A stretch of 64,000 nt of DNA from Prauserella cavernicola (GCF_016595675.1 NZ_JAENJH010000010.1:124001-188000), one strand, 5' to 3'. Positions 1 through 9,158 are shown, numbered from the stretch's first letter. Translations and numbers: made by a program. Notes: generated by a model from the sequence alone, not told the origin.

Positions 1-2
1 GC

Positions 3-200
3 GGACTGACGCAGTACCAGCTCGCGGACGTGCTCGTGGACCTCTCGTCCAACGAGAGCGTGAGCCGCGACGAGGTGGCGCGCTGGGAACGCGGAAAGCG
101 TGTGCCGGGGCCGTACTGGCGCCGCTGGCTCAGTGCCGCGCTCGACGTGCCCAGCGAGGAGCTCGCCGCCGCGGTGCGGTGCGGGCGCAGGCTTCGCTGA
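3..200 (+). CDS. XRE-family helix-turn-helix protein, C-terminal part (truncated by window start)
   Basis: The first 66 codons in this frame, open at the window edge, read as the second half of an XRE/Cro DNA-binding domain: LTQYQLADVL, then VSRDEVARWERGKRVPGPYW, the usual recognition helix followed by the W-E-x-G-K stabilising segment. The frame closes at a TGA shortly after the domain. The fold is recognisable but the start and any upstream domain lie outside the window. In related actinomycetes such proteins are usually longer than the HTH alone, so the early stop could mark a truncation. Nearby frames carry no clear continuation. Confidence 0.6.
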   Translation, partial: GLTQYQLADVLVDLSSNESVSRDEVARWERGKRVPGPYWRRWLSAALDVPSEELAAAVRCGRRLR

Positions 201-543
201 TCCCGGACGGCGACATGCGGTCCGCGCCCGGCCTCGGTCCGCGGTTCGGCGAGGGGCTGCCGAGAGCGCCGAGTCGCGTCCCGGGAGCTCGCTGGACCGC
301 TGGCTGGTCGACCGGGCGTCAGGGCTCGGGCCGGACTCCCCTGTCCACAGTGGATTTCGTGGTGGCGTGCGCCTGACCAACGCGGTGTAGCGCGGCACGG
401 AGTAGGCTGCTACGCTGACCGCGGCTGCTGTTTCAGGACCGTTCATCCGCAACACGTGGCCGCGGGCGGCGTGGCCAGTGCTCCTTTCGGGTTCCGGCCA
501 CGTCGCCACCTGACAGCGCCGGGGCCGATCGAAGGGGGTGTGG
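201..543. other. intergenic stretch without a supported gene
   Basis: No reading frame here has a recognisable domain or a convincing start. The ORFs spanning it are out-of-frame GC-rich readings. A weak inverted repeat (CGTGGCC near 470, GGCCACG near 497) could be a hairpin downstream of the convergent regulator, but it has no T-run. Confidence 0.4.
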
Positions 544-1416
544 CTAAGGAGCGTGCCGTCGCCGGAGCAGCCGGCCGATGGTCTCTCGCGACTGCTCCAG
601 GGGGAGCGCGTGCCGCAGCAGGGCCGACCATCGCGCGCGGTACCGGGCGACCTTGCCCGGCTCGCGGAAATGCACCCAGTCCGCCGCGGTCTTGACGAAC
701 ACGGCGCCCGGGTCATCGTCGAGCTCGGCGGTCAGCTCCAGAAGTGAGAAGTTGCCTTCCACGCCGGTTGCGGCGTCCGACGGGACGATCCTGATCGTGA
801 CGCCGGGACGTTCGGCCAGGGCGTCCAGCCGGGCGAGCTGCTCGGTCAGCACGTCCGGCCCGCCGATCTCGCGGCACAGCACGGATTCGTCGATGATCAC
901 GGTCAGCTCGGGTGGCTCGTCCTGGTCGAGGATCGCGCGCCTGCCCGGCAGCAGTGCCCGGTGCAGTTCCGGCAGTGCCGGCTCCGCGATCCGGTGCAGC
1001 GCCTCGGCATAGCCCGGGGTCTGGACCAGATCGGGCACAGTGTGCGGGGCGTAGCAGCAGATCGCGGTCGCCGAGGACTCGAAGTTGACCAGTAGTTCCA
1101 GCTGGTGCAACTCGGCGGGTTTCTCGGACCGCTTCACCTGGGGAAGGATCTGTTGCCACCACAGGGTTCTCGCTCGTGACCGGTCGATGACGGTCGAGTA
1201 CGGGCCCACGAGATGTCCGTGTCCGAGCTCCTCGAGCACCAGCGTGAGGTAACGCCTGCCGACGAGGCGGGTCGAGGACTCGAAATGGCGCACGCCCGAG
1301 GCGCTCCTGCCCAGTGCCGCGGCGAGTTCGCCGGGAGTGCGGCCGCTGGCCTCACGCAGTGTGGCGATGCGCGCGGCGAACCAGTCCGCGGTGACGACAG
1401 GGGTCGGTGCGACCAC
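544..1416 (-). CDS. Scr1-family HTH regulator with DUF5753 domain
   Basis: 290 aa. Residues about 12-65 form an XRE-type HTH (LREASGRTPGELAAALGRSA, then GVRHFESSTRL). The rest (about 90-285) is the DUF5753 domain of Scr1-type antitoxin-like regulators, with FESSATAICCYAPHTVPDLV, QTPGYAEALH and the IDESVLCREIGGPDVLTEQL block. Family knowledge: these proteins often sit next to a small DUF397 protein and act in stress and development regulation in Streptomyces and relatives. No DUF397 gene is visible here. The neighbour on the same strand is a second protein of the same family 49 bp upstream, so the pair may be a tandem duplication that has diverged. The GTG/ATG start is taken at the first methionine before the HTH. 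Confidence 0.8.
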   Translation of the reverse strand: MVAPTPVVTADWFAARIATLREASGRTPGELAAALGRSASGVRHFESSTRLVGRRYLTLVLEELGHGHLVGPYSTVIDRSRARTLWWQQILPQVKRSEKPAELHQLELLVNFESSATAICCYAPHTVPDLVQTPGYAEALHRIAEPALPELHRALLPGRRAILDQDEPPELTVIIDESVLCREIGGPDVLTEQLARLDALAERPGVTIRIVPSDAATGVEGNFSLLELTAELDDDPGAVFVKTAADWVHFREPGKVARYRARWSALLRHALPLEQSRETIGRLLRRRHAP

Positions 1417-1465
1417 GGGGACCGTCCTTCGGCGCTGGGGTCACGGGCGAAGCTCGCCGGTCACT

Positions 1466-2374
1466 CTAGCCCGCGAACTCCTCGATCAGCGCGCGCGAGT
1501 CGGTGGTCGGCAGCGCCCGCTCCTCCAGCAAGGTCCACACCTCGTCGAAGGGATCGATGTCCTGCGGATCCTCGTAGTAGAGATCGTGCGCCGCGGTGCG
1601 CACGTGCACGATTCCCGGATACGTCGGCAGTTCCGGCAGCAGCGCGATGCGCGTGAAGCTCCCGCCCGCGCCGGCGTGCGCGCCGGAGTCCTCGGTGAGC
1701 ACCCGGATGTCGATGTTCGGCCGCGTCGCCAGTTCGGCGAGGTGCGCCAGCTGGGCCTTGAACACGTCCTCGCCGCCGACGCGCCTGCGCAGCACCGACT
1801 CGTCGAGCACGCTCAGCACCTCGGGCGGATCCGCCCGGTCGAGCACGTCCTGCCTGCCCTCGGCGAGCCTGCTCCACAGCTCGACCTCGTCGTCGCTCGC
1901 GTGCGGCATGCTCGCGCGCACCATCGCCGTGGCGTAGTCGCGGGTCTGGAACAGCTCGGGTACGAACTGCGCCTGGTAGCTGCGCACCGTGACGGCGGAG
2001 GCCTCGCAGCTCAGCAGAAGCTTGGCGTGCTCGGGTACGAAGTCGGCGGGAAACCGGTTCTCCCACCAGTCCTTCCAGCTGCGCTTGCCCGCGTTCGCGA
2101 GCAGCGACTGGAAGTTCGGGATCTGGTCGCGGCAGCCGTAGGTCGACAGGAGTGCGTCGACGTCGGCGAGCTGGGGGAGATTGCGGCCGCGCTCCACCTG
2201 CATCAGTGCCTTGTCGCCGGTCTCCTCCGTCGACTCGGCCGCGGCCCTGAGGTTGAGGCCCTTGGCGTTGCGCATGCGCTTGAGCTCGCGGCCGACTGCT
2301 CTTCTCACCGCGGTCTTGCCCGGCTCGACCAAGTCGCCACCTCTCGGCGTGGGTGGGTACGCGGCAGCGTTCAC
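1466..2374 (-). CDS. Scr1-family HTH regulator with DUF5753 domain (second copy)
   Basis: 302 aa. The N-terminal HTH spans about residues 25-75 (VGRELKRMRNAKGLNLRAAA, then ALMQVERGRNLPQLADVDAL) and DUF5753 covers about 105-300, with SCEASAVTVRSYQAQFVPEL, QTRDYA and LDESVLRRRVGGEDVFKAQL. It is clearly homologous to the neighbouring regulator at 544-1416 but diverged. Its upstream region contains two palindromes with the same GTAG-N4-CTAC core, which are good candidates for its own operator, and the next gene to the right runs divergently. No DUF397 partner is present. Role inferred: autoregulated repressor or regulator; target unknown. Confidence 0.8.
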   Translation of the reverse strand: MNAAAYPPTPRGGDLVEPGKTAVRRAVGRELKRMRNAKGLNLRAAAESTEETGDKALMQVERGRNLPQLADVDALLSTYGCRDQIPNFQSLLANAGKRSWKDWWENRFPADFVPEHAKLLLSCEASAVTVRSYQAQFVPELFQTRDYATAMVRASMPHASDDEVELWSRLAEGRQDVLDRADPPEVLSVLDESVLRRRVGGEDVFKAQLAHLAELATRPNIDIRVLTEDSGAHAGAGGSFTRIALLPELPTYPGIVHVRTAAHDLYYEDPQDIDPFDEVWTLLEERALPTTDSRALIEEFAG

Positions 2375-2394
2375 CCGAATTGGCCACGCCGGGC

Positions 2395-2424
2395 TGTAGC
2401 GGACTACATACGTAGCGCGCTACA
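2395..2424. promoter_or_regulatory. twin palindromic operator between divergent genes
   Basis: Two inverted repeats with the same core lie 16 bp apart centre to centre: TGTAGCGGACTACA at 2395-2408 and GTAGCGCGCTAC at 2412-2423. Both read GTAG-N4-CTAC. They fall just upstream of the DUF5753 regulator (minus strand) and of the gene of unknown function on the plus strand. A further small inverted repeat, TGACACCTGTCA at 2446-2457, overlaps a TTGACA-like -35 at 2445-2450. Binding by the adjacent HTH protein is inference. Confidence 0.5.
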
Positions 2425-2615
2425 TTGGGCGAGGCTTCGTGCTGTTGACACCTGTCACGTTAGCCCCCGGTGGCCGCGGCCGTGACACCCCCTGGAACGC
2501 GGTCGCGTCGCCGGTGCAACCACGTCGTCGGCCGGGAGGAGGTCCGGTGGCCGCAGTGCCACGCCGGGTGTGTGAGGCGGGAAACCGCCTTGCCGGGACC
2601 AGATGGGGGAAGTCC

Positions 2616-3716
2616 GTGAGTATCAGTGGCGCAGGCGATCGAGCCAGGCTCGCGAGGGCGGTGGAAGAGGCCCGCGTGCGGGCCGACCGGTTCGCCCCCG
2701 ACGACTGGAGCGACCTCGCCTACCGGGCGCGCCGGGAGGTCGCCGACATCGAGGCGTGGGAGCGGCGCAGGAGCGGCAGGGCCGTGCGGCTCTGGACCGC
2801 GCGGCTCGAGGTCCGCGCGGCCGCCCTCGACGAGGACGACGCGCAGCTGCGGCTCGCCGGGTATCTGCGGCATCCCTTCCACCGCACCGGCGATCGGCCG
2901 TCGCTGTACTACGTGGACACTCCGGAGCGGTGCGGGGAACCGGCGAAGGGGGAGCGCGAACGTCTCGACGCCGACTACCCGTGGTCTGCTCTGGAGTACC
3001 TCGCGCGGCGTGAACCGTACGGCCCGTTCGAGCGGGCGCACGTCGACCACTATGCCGATTCACTGACCTCGGGCCGCGCGCGCCTGCTCGCCCGGCACGG
3101 CGAGCGGAACGAGCCCGCACTCGTAGCGCGCGGCCCGCTCCCACCGGGAACGAGGCTCGGGTACTGGCGAGTCCGTCAGCGGGTGCGGTTCCTCGCCGGA
3201 CCGGGCGAGGCCCACCCGAGGGCGGACGAGCTGGCCGGGACCATTGTGGACGGAACCGGTCGACAAGTCGCCACGGTGACGTCCGTCGAGGCCGACGACG
3301 GGTACCCGAGCCCGGCCGACGGGCACTGGGTGCACCCCGCCGACGGTGTTGGCCCGTTCGGTGCGGGTGCGCTGTGGGACGACTACGACGCCGCCGAGCA
3401 CGACACCGGCCTGCCCGGCGCGCTGGCCTCGGTACTCGGCCGGGCGGCGGAACACCTTCGCGCGGCGTTCCACCGGGACGCCGCGGACTGCGCGGTCCCC
3501 GACGCCGCGCGAGAGGCCCGCTCGGCCGCGTTGCGGAACGCGGCCGAGCGGGCCCGGTCGATCGCGGAGGGCAAGCCGCCCTCGGAACTGCGGCGGCTCG
3601 CCGCCGAGGCCGACCGGCTGGCCGGTCACCTCGACGACGAGAACCGCGGTGAAGATGCCGAACGCTTACGGCACCAGGCGGCGATCTACCGGCGGCTCTC
3701 CGTCGCGGAGTCCTGA
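2616..3716 (+). CDS. conserved-type protein of unknown function
   Basis: I do not recognise this family. The GTG at 2616 is preferred (366 aa) because GGGGGAAG precedes it by a few bases; the frame stays open up to 2439, but the extra 59 residues are arginine/proline-rich and look non-coding. The protein is soluble, strongly charged and without signal peptide or membrane segment. The N-terminal half is helical ([16 protein letters not shown] and onward), the middle has aromatic-rich segments ([27 protein letters not shown]), and the last 90 residues are an Ala/Arg/Glu helix array ([20 protein letters not shown]). It overlaps the 3' end of metE by 31 bp tail to tail. The divergent Scr1-type regulator and shared operator region suggest common control. 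Confidence 0.55.
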   Translation: MSISGAGDRARLARAVEEARVRADRFAPDDWSDLAYRARREVADIEAWERRRSGRAVRLWTARLEVRAAALDEDDAQLRLAGYLRHPFHRTGDRPSLYYVDTPERCGEPAKGERERLDADYPWSALEYLARREPYGPFERAHVDHYADSLTSGRARLLARHGERNEPALVARGPLPPGTRLGYWRVRQRVRFLAGPGEAHPRADELAGTIVDGTGRQVATVTSVEADDGYPSPADGHWVHPADGVGPFGAGALWDDYDAAEHDTGLPGALASVLGRAAEHLRAAFHRDAADCAVPDAAREARSAALRNAAERARSIAEGKPPSELRRLAAEADRLAGHLDDENRGEDAERLRHQAAIYRRLSVAES

Positions 3717-5992
3717 CGTGCCGCCTTCGCCGCGTCGACGAGCGCCCGCAGCGCGGGCTCGATCTCCGGATAGCGCCGGGTCTTCAGCCCGCAGTCCGGG
3801 TTGACCCACAACCGCTCCGCGGGCAGTGCCGCCACGGCGGCCGCCAGCGACGTGCGCAGCTCCTCGCTGCCGGGCACCCGCGGCGAGTGGATGTCGTACA
3901 CGCCGGGGCCGACGGCCCTGCCGAACCCGATGCCGGCCAGGTCCTGCACGACCTCCATATTGGACCGAGCCGCCTCCAGTGAGGTGACGTCGGCGTCGAG
4001 CGCGTCGATGGCCGTGATCACGTCACCGAACTCGGAGTAGCAGAGGTGCGTGTGGATCTGGGTGGCGTCGGCGACCCCGGACGTCGCCAGCCGGAAGGCG
4101 GCGACACCCCACTCCACGTACTCCTGTTGCCGGTCGCGCCGGGGAGGCAGCAGTTCGCGCAACGCGGGCTCGTCCACCTGGATGATCCGCAACCCGGCCC
4201 GTTCCAGGTCGGACACCTCGTCGCGCAGGGCGAGCGCCACCTGGTCGGCGGTCTCCGCGAGCGGTTGGTCGGCGCGCACGAACGACCACGCCAGCATCGT
4301 CACCGGCCCGGTCAGCATGCCCTTCACCGGCCGGTCGGTGAGCGACTGCGCGTAGGTGCTCCAGTCGACCGTCATCGGCCGTGGCCGCGAGACGTCACCG
4401 TGCAGGATCGGCGGCCGCACGCAGCGGGACCCGTACGACTGCACCCAGCCGAACTCGGTCGCCGCGTACCCGTCGAGCTGCTCGGCGAAGTACTGCACCA
4501 TGTCGTTGCGCTCGGGCTCGCCGTGCACGAGCACGTCCAGCCCGATGTCCTCCTGCAGGCGCACCACCCGCTCGATCTCCGTGCGCATCGCCGTCGTGTA
4601 CTCGGCGGCGTCGAGACGACCCGTCCGCAGTCCCGCGCGGGCCGCACGCACCTCGCCGGTCTGCGGGAACGAACCGATCGTGGTGGTCGCCAGCTCGGGC
4701 AGCCCGAGCCTGCGCCGCTGCGCGTCGGCTCGCCGCTCGAAACTCGCCCTGGCGCGGTGTTCCGGCCGCAGCGCGGCCAGCCGGGCACGCACCTGGTCGT
4801 CGCGCCTGCCCTCGACCCGCGTCGCCTCGTCGGCGGCGGAAAGCTGCCCGGCGACGGCCTCGGGGCCCTCGCGCAGGGCTCTGCCGATGGTCACGACCTC
4901 GGCCACCTTCTGCTCGGCGAACGCGAGGCGCCGCCGCAGCGGCTCCTCCAGGTCGTGCTCGGCGTCGAGGTCGTAGGGCACGTGCAGCAGCGAGCACGAC
5001 GTCGAGACGCCGAGATCGCGGACCGAGCCGAGCAGCCCGGCCGCCGTGCTCACCGCGGCGCGCAGGTCGGTGCGCCACACGTTGCGGCCGTCGACGAGCC
5101 CCGCGACCACGGTCTTGTCGCGCAGCTTGCGTTCGGTGCTCACCTCGGCCAGTGCCCGCTCGTCGCTGACCAGGTCCACGGCCAGCGCCTCGACATCGGT
5201 GCCCGCGAGCACGCCGAGCGCGTCGCCGAGCCTGCCGAAGTAGCCGGCCACGAGCAGCCGGGGCCGCGACGGCAGCGCGGACAGCCGCGTGTAGGCGTGC
5301 TCGAGCGCGCGCAGCTCGGCAGGGGTGCGGTCGGCGACGAGCGCGGGTTCGTCCAGCTGGACCCACGCCACGCCCTCGTCCGCGAGCCGCGACAACAGCT
5401 CCGCATAGCTCTCGATCAGCCCGTCGAGCAGGTCGAGCGGCTGGAAGCCGGACGGGGAGCCGGGTGCGGCCTTGGCCAGCAGCAGGAACGTCAGCGGTCC
5501 CGGCAGCACCGGGCGCGTGACGATGCCGAGGGCCGAGGCCTCGCGGTACTCGGCGATCGGTTTGTCCGTGGTGAGCGCGAACCGGGTCTCCGGCGAGAGC
5601 TCCGGCACCAGGTAGTGGTAGTTGGTGTCGAACCACTTGGTGAGCTCCAGCGGGGCGAGGTCGTCGCGCCCGCGGGCCATCGCGAAATAGGCGTCCGTTG
5701 TGGACAGATGACGGTACCGCCGCGGCACCGCGCCGAAGAGCTGCGCGGTGTCGAGCATCTGGTCGTAGAACGAGAACGTGTTGCCCGGAACCGAATCGAG
5801 CCCGCTCGCGGCGAGCTTCTCCCAGGTCGTCCTGCGCAGCTCGGCCGCGGTGGCCTGGAGCTCGTCGGAGTCGATGCGCCCCGCCCAGTAGGACTCGAGG
5901 GCCTTCTTCAGCTCCCGGCGCGGGCCGATTCTCGGGTAGCCGAGCACGGTGGAACCGATGGACTCGTTCAGGGCATGACTGTGTTGCGACAT
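3686..5992 (-). CDS. metE: cobalamin-independent methionine synthase
   Basis: 768 aa, the normal MetE length (about 755-780). It transfers the methyl group of 5-methyltetrahydropteroyl-glutamate to homocysteine, forming methionine in the cytoplasm without B12. The N-terminal half begins with the family hallmark [19 protein letters not shown]. The catalytic C-terminal barrel shows [29 protein letters not shown], the zinc-binding segment [11 protein letters not shown] (near residue 650) and the last zinc cysteine in NPDCGLKTR (near 733). It stands alone behind a cobalamin riboswitch on the same strand, so expression should fall when B12 is plentiful. The B12-dependent counterpart metH lies in the betaine block at 14057. 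The ATG at 5992 follows purine-rich GAGGAGAGAG. No irregularities were seen. Confidence 0.95.
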   Translation of the reverse strand: MSQHSHALNESIGSTVLGYPRIGPRRELKKALESYWAGRIDSDELQATAAELRRTTWEKLAASGLDSVPGNTFSFYDQMLDTAQLFGAVPRRYRHLSTTDAYFAMARGRDDLAPLELTKWFDTNYHYLVPELSPETRFALTTDKPIAEYREASALGIVTRPVLPGPLTFLLLAKAAPGSPSGFQPLDLLDGLIESYAELLSRLADEGVAWVQLDEPALVADRTPAELRALEHAYTRLSALPSRPRLLVAGYFGRLGDALGVLAGTDVEALAVDLVSDERALAEVSTERKLRDKTVVAGLVDGRNVWRTDLRAAVSTAAGLLGSVRDLGVSTSCSLLHVPYDLDAEHDLEEPLRRRLAFAEQKVAEVVTIGRALREGPEAVAGQLSAADEATRVEGRRDDQVRARLAALRPEHRARASFERRADAQRRRLGLPELATTTIGSFPQTGEVRAARAGLRTGRLDAAEYTTAMRTEIERVVRLQEDIGLDVLVHGEPERNDMVQYFAEQLDGYAATEFGWVQSYGSRCVRPPILHGDVSRPRPMTVDWSTYAQSLTDRPVKGMLTGPVTMLAWSFVRADQPLAETADQVALALRDEVSDLERAGLRIIQVDEPALRELLPPRRDRQQEYVEWGVAAFRLATSGVADATQIHTHLCYSEFGDVITAIDALDADVTSLEAARSNMEVVQDLAGIGFGRAVGPGVYDIHSPRVPGSEELRTSLAAAVAALPAERLWVNPDCGLKTRRYPEIEPALRALVDAAKAARQDSATESRR

Positions 5993-6049
5993 TGCCTCAG
6001 CTCTCTCCTCGCGAGACTGGTGCAGACGCGCGCACCGGCGGTACGCGCG

Positions 6050-6245
6050 GCGGTGGCAGGTATTCGGACTCGCGGGCGTGCGCCGGATCGTCTCCGGCGT
6101 TCCTACTGGCCGTCGCTTCCCAGGCCGCGTGTGCCCAGTGCGTCTTGACGGCGGTCGTTCCCGCTCACCGCTGCGGGGGCAGTCCTGGACTCACACCAGG
6201 TTCCCTCTTGCCTCGCCGGTCCCGGTCTGGGACGCGACGAACCAC
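6050..6245 (-). promoter_or_regulatory. cobalamin riboswitch in the metE leader
   Basis: Read on the minus strand, the metE leader contains the conserved blocks of the AdoCbl riboswitch in order: GAGGGAACCTGGTGTGAGTC with its hairpin partner CCAGGACTGCCCCCGCA (about 6206-6170), a GTGAGCGGGAACGACC arm, the B12-box region GGAAGCGACGGCCAGTAGG (about 6122-6104), and the closing CGAGTCCGAATACCTGCC (about 6071-6055). The last block lies about 60 nt before the metE start, close enough to mask the ribosome binding site or form a terminator. Family knowledge: B12 binding turns such genes off, as in other actinomycete metE and nrdAB operons. Exact ends are approximate. Confidence 0.93.
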
Positions 6246-6256
6246 CAGCACGCTCG

Positions 6257-6377
6257 ACTATACGTCGTCGGCGCCCGGCCAGACAGGAGATGCACGACGA
6301 TGGAAATCTATGCAAAACATCACCGATGGCGTATGCTCAAACATGAAGCTGATCGCAAAGAGTTTCATGTTTGCGTA
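6257..6377 (-). promoter_or_regulatory. metE promoter and upstream repeat cluster in an AT-rich island
   Basis: A TATAGT -10 box (6262-6257, minus strand) lies just 5' of the riboswitch. Upstream is a conspicuously AT-rich island holding three related words: TATGCAAAACATCA (6309-6322, plus), TATGCTCAAACATGA (6332-6346, plus) and TACGCAAACATGA (6377-6365, minus). The last two form a perfect 10-bp inverted repeat, CAAACATGAA (6338-6347) and TTCATGTTTG (6364-6373). Position and symmetry suggest a transcription-factor site controlling metE in addition to the riboswitch. The regulator is unknown. Confidence 0.45.
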
Positions 6378-6426
6378 GCCTGTCCGGCGCCCGAGAGTCC
6401 CCCTCCCCAGGGCGCCGGCACCTGAG

Positions 6427-6465
6427 AGTGCCCCGGTGCTGAACCCCCAGCAGCACCGGGGCACT
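6427..6465 (-). terminator. strong hairpin, terminator of the EAL-GGDEF gene
   Basis: A perfect 15-bp stem (AGTGCCCCGGTGCTG at 6427-6441 and its complement at 6451-6465) with a 9-nt loop lies 24 bp beyond the stop codon of the minus-strand EAL-GGDEF gene. No long T-run follows, which is common in high-GC actinomycete terminators. Confidence 0.7.
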
Positions 6466-6488
6466 GTGCTCTCCGGGGTTGCCCCGGC

Positions 6489-8177
6489 TCAGCTCGCGGG
6501 GCGCTGCTTGGGCATCTGCTGCGGGTTGAGCCCGCGCAGGATCTCGATCCGCTCGGTGCCGGGCCAGCTGTTGACCCAGCTCGACCCCTGCACGTCCTTG
6601 GCGCTCTTCTTGAGCGGTGCGAGCAGGCGCGAGATCTCGCGGTAGGAACCGACCGACGCGCCCGCGCACACCAGCGTCGCGAGCGAGACCGTGACGGCGA
6701 GCCCCTCGGCGTACCACGGTGAGTCGAGCAGGTGGTCGGCCACGGTGGTGATCTTGTCGACGTCGCACGCGATGAGGAAGTCGTCGCCTCCGACATGGCT
6801 GACCGTGACCCCGCCGAGCTTCGCGGCCAGGTCGCCGAGCTTGCGGCCGAGCGCCCTGATCAGGTCGTCGCCCGCGGCGAACCCCACCGTGTCGTTGACC
6901 TTCTTGAAGGCGTCGACGTCGATCCAGCCGACCACGAGCGGCTGGTTCGCGGCGATCCGCCGGTCGACGTCGCGGGCGACCGTATCGCTGCCGGGCAGCC
7001 GCGTCAGCGGGTTGAGGGCGGCCGCCTCCTCGATCTTGGCGTCCGCGAGCCCGCGCACGACCTCGTGCACCAGCACGACGCCCTGACAACGTCCGGTGTC
7101 GTCGATCACCACCACGTCGTCGGCCGTGCGGTCCCAGTCGGCGTCGGTCACCAGGTCGAGCAGCTCCAGCGCCGCGGCGCCGTGCCGGATCACGTGCGGA
7201 GCGTCCGCGAGCCGCTCGGCTGGCCGGTTGGCGTGCAGTGCGTGGCCGAACGGTCCGGTGACCGCGAGCAGGAACCGGGTGCGGTCGATCGACCACTGTG
7301 GACGGCCGTCGTCGTCGAGTCCGACGATGCCCGTCGGGGCGTCGTTGTCGATGAGCACGTTGCGGACCTGTTCGCACGTCGCGTCCAGCGGCAGCGTCGT
7401 GGCGGGACGCAGGTAGTCCTTGACCGTGGGGGTGCTCGTCGGGGCGAACGTGTGCGGGCCCTGATGCCCTTCCGGTGTCGCGAGAGTGATGGAGCCCGTC
7501 GACACCATGCCCTTGCGAGCGGGGGCGAACAGATTGCCCTGCACGATCCGGATACCGAGGCTGCGGACGGTGTCGAGCTGCGCCTCCGTCTCTATCCCGG
7601 TGGCCACCAGGCGGACGGCGGTCCGGGCCGCGAAATGCACGAGCGACTCCACGAGCGCGACCGTCGCCGGGTCGTCGGGCAGCCTGCGCAGCGCCGTGCG
7701 GTCCATCTTGACGAGATCGACCTTCGACTCCGCGAGCAGGTTGAGCGGGAGATCGCCGGCGCCGAGACCGTCGAAGGCCAGCCGGAAGCCGAGCTCGCTC
7801 AGCCGCGCCAGGCCGGCGAGCAGCGCGCCGGGCGCGATGCCGTGGAAGGGCGGGCCGATCTCGAGCACGACCTCGCGGGGCCGGCGGCTCGTCTGGCCGA
7901 GCGCGTCGAACAGAGCCTGCAGCGCGGGCTTGGGCGCGGCCGCCGTGAGTGCCGTCACGTTGAGGTGCAAGGGAAGGAGTGTGGCGTGCGGTGCCTCGTC
8001 GAGCACGGCGCGGGCGGCGAGACCGACGTCGACCTCGACCAGCCGGCCACGCCGGAGGGCGGAACCGAGCAGGTCGCCGACGCCGCCGGACGCCGGGCGT
8101 GCCAGTGCCTCGACCGCCACGACCCCGCCCGTGTGAAGGCTGTACAGCGGCTGGAACGCGAAGCGAACCTGGTTCAC
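6489..8177 (-). CDS. EAL-CBS-GGDEF protein with degenerate catalytic motifs
   Basis: 562 aa from the GTG at 8177, chosen because GGGAG lies 5 nt upstream and the EAL domain begins at once; a TTG at 8264 would add 29 residues. Order: EAL-like domain (about 1-225), a middle CBS-like pair (about 250-380, VKDYLRPATTLPLDATCEQV), and a GGDEF domain (about 385-545, DVDAFKKVNDTVGFAAGDDL). The EAL signature is kept at 23-25, but the usual DDFG metal-binding motif reads FDGLG (136 onward), losing one aspartate. The GGDEF signature reads GGDDF (463-467). The likely role is therefore c-di-GMP sensing or regulation rather than synthesis or breakdown, though weak activity cannot be excluded. No membrane segments. 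Monocistronic, ending in a strong hairpin. An inverted repeat, CTACTGAGCAGTAG, lies upstream at 8330-8343. Confidence 0.8.
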   Translation of the reverse strand: MNQVRFAFQPLYSLHTGGVVAVEALARPASGGVGDLLGSALRRGRLVEVDVGLAARAVLDEAPHATLLPLHLNVTALTAAAPKPALQALFDALGQTSRRPREVVLEIGPPFHGIAPGALLAGLARLSELGFRLAFDGLGAGDLPLNLLAESKVDLVKMDRTALRRLPDDPATVALVESLVHFAARTAVRLVATGIETEAQLDTVRSLGIRIVQGNLFAPARKGMVSTGSITLATPEGHQGPHTFAPTSTPTVKDYLRPATTLPLDATCEQVRNVLIDNDAPTGIVGLDDDGRPQWSIDRTRFLLAVTGPFGHALHANRPAERLADAPHVIRHGAAALELLDLVTDADWDRTADDVVVIDDTGRCQGVVLVHEVVRGLADAKIEEAAALNPLTRLPGSDTVARDVDRRIAANQPLVVGWIDVDAFKKVNDTVGFAAGDDLIRALGRKLGDLAAKLGGVTVSHVGGDDFLIACDVDKITTVADHLLDSPWYAEGLAVTVSLATLVCAGASVGSYREISRLLAPLKKSAKDVQGSSWVNSWPGTERIEILRGLNPQQMPKQRPAS

Positions 8178-8624
8178 ACCGACTCCCACGCTCCGAATAT
8201 TCACCCGCTTCTGGCCCGCATCAGTGAAAAGCTGCCTGATAGTTACACACCAATAACAGCGCAATCAACCTGGCGCGCACCACTGTCACCTTCCTGTTTA
8301 GGCCATCCAGCTGAAGTTCTGTTGAACAGCTACTGAGCAGTAGTGACAACAGGTGACCGTTACTGAATTGTGTGCTCGCGTGACCTCGCTGAGTAGGCGC
8401 GCGACCACGTGACCGGGGGCGTGCTGAGCACGGAGCACCTCCACGGCCGCTTCGACGAGCGCGCGTTGTGAGCCGTTCCCATCGTGCCGAGCACCGGAGG
8501 CGGGCGATCCCCGCGGTCGGCGCGCTGTTCGGCCTGCCGGAACCCGACGGCGGCGACGACGGGACGGCGCGGCGGAGGCGTTCACCTGCCGAAGGGCGCC
8601 CCGGTCCTGCAGTAGGTTCGCGAC
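8178..8624. other. intergenic region between divergent genes
   Basis: No gene is supported here. The part nearest the EAL-GGDEF gene is relatively AT-rich and includes the palindrome CTACTGAGCAGTAG (8330-8343), a candidate operator. At the other end TAGGTT (8613-8618) is a -10 box exactly 6 nt before the methyltransferase start. The GC-rich readings in between do not resemble any family. Confidence 0.4.
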
Positions 8625-9158
8625 ATGGCGACAGCGGCTGAGCGGCTGCGCTGGGCGGTGGACACCCTCGGCGTCGGCCCCGGCGACCGGGTGCTGGAGA
8701 TCGGCTGCGGTCACGGCGTCGCCGTCTCGCTCGTGTGCGGGCGGCTCCGGGGCGGTTCGATCACCGCGATCGACCGCTCGCCGGTGATGATCGAGCACGC
8801 GGCGCGGCGCAACGCTGACCACGTCGAGCGCGGCACGGCCACGCTCGCGGCCACCTCGCTGCTGGACGCCGAGTTCGATGCGGAGTTCGGCTCCGCCCGG
8901 TTCGACGTCGTCTTCGCGATCCACGTCCCGGTGTTCCTGCGCGGCGACCCCGCGCGGGAACTGGCCGTCGTGCGTGGACTGCTGGCGCCGCGTGGCCGGT
9001 TCGTCGTCATCGGGCAGCCGCTGGACCCGGCGCAGGCCGCGCCGACGGCGACGCGGCTGAGCGCCGTGCTGACCGGCAACGGGTTCGCCGTGTCGGACGT
9101 GGTCGTCGAACGGCTGGAGAAGGGCCCCGCGGTGAGCGTCGCGGCGACGGTGGCGTGA
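8625..9158 (+). CDS. class I SAM-dependent methyltransferase
   Basis: 177 aa, small for the family. It has a clear Rossmann methyltransferase core: motif I VLEIGCGHGVAVSLV (about 24-38), the acidic end of strand 2 ITAIDRSPVMI, FDVVFAIHVPVF (motif IV region) and LLAPRGRFVVIGQPL (post-motif). The substrate is unknown; there is no added binding domain. TAGGTT lies 6 nt before the ATG and no ribosome binding site is visible, so the mRNA is probably leaderless. It stands alone, about 930 bp before the betaine block, and nothing ties it to that pathway. Confidence 0.8.
   Translation: MATAAERLRWAVDTLGVGPGDRVLEIGCGHGVAVSLVCGRLRGGSITAIDRSPVMIEHAARRNADHVERGTATLAATSLLDAEFDAEFGSARFDVVFAIHVPVFLRGDPARELAVVRGLLAPRGRFVVIGQPLDPAQAAPTATRLSAVLTGNGFAVSDVVVERLEKGPAVSVAATVA

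Noticed and set aside
4046-6148. 700-aa open frame on the plus strand
   Set aside because: It is antisense to metE, His/Arg/Gly-rich, has no family match, and arises from high-GC codon structure.
6300-6425. 41-aa plus-strand ORF (MEIYAKHH...) and a 36-aa minus-strand ORF in the AT-rich island
   Set aside because: Both overlap the repeat cluster; the symmetry explains the open frames and ribosome binding sites are poor.
8298-8924. 208-aa minus-strand frame near the small methyltransferase
   Set aside because: Mostly antisense to the methyltransferase gene; no domain and no good start.
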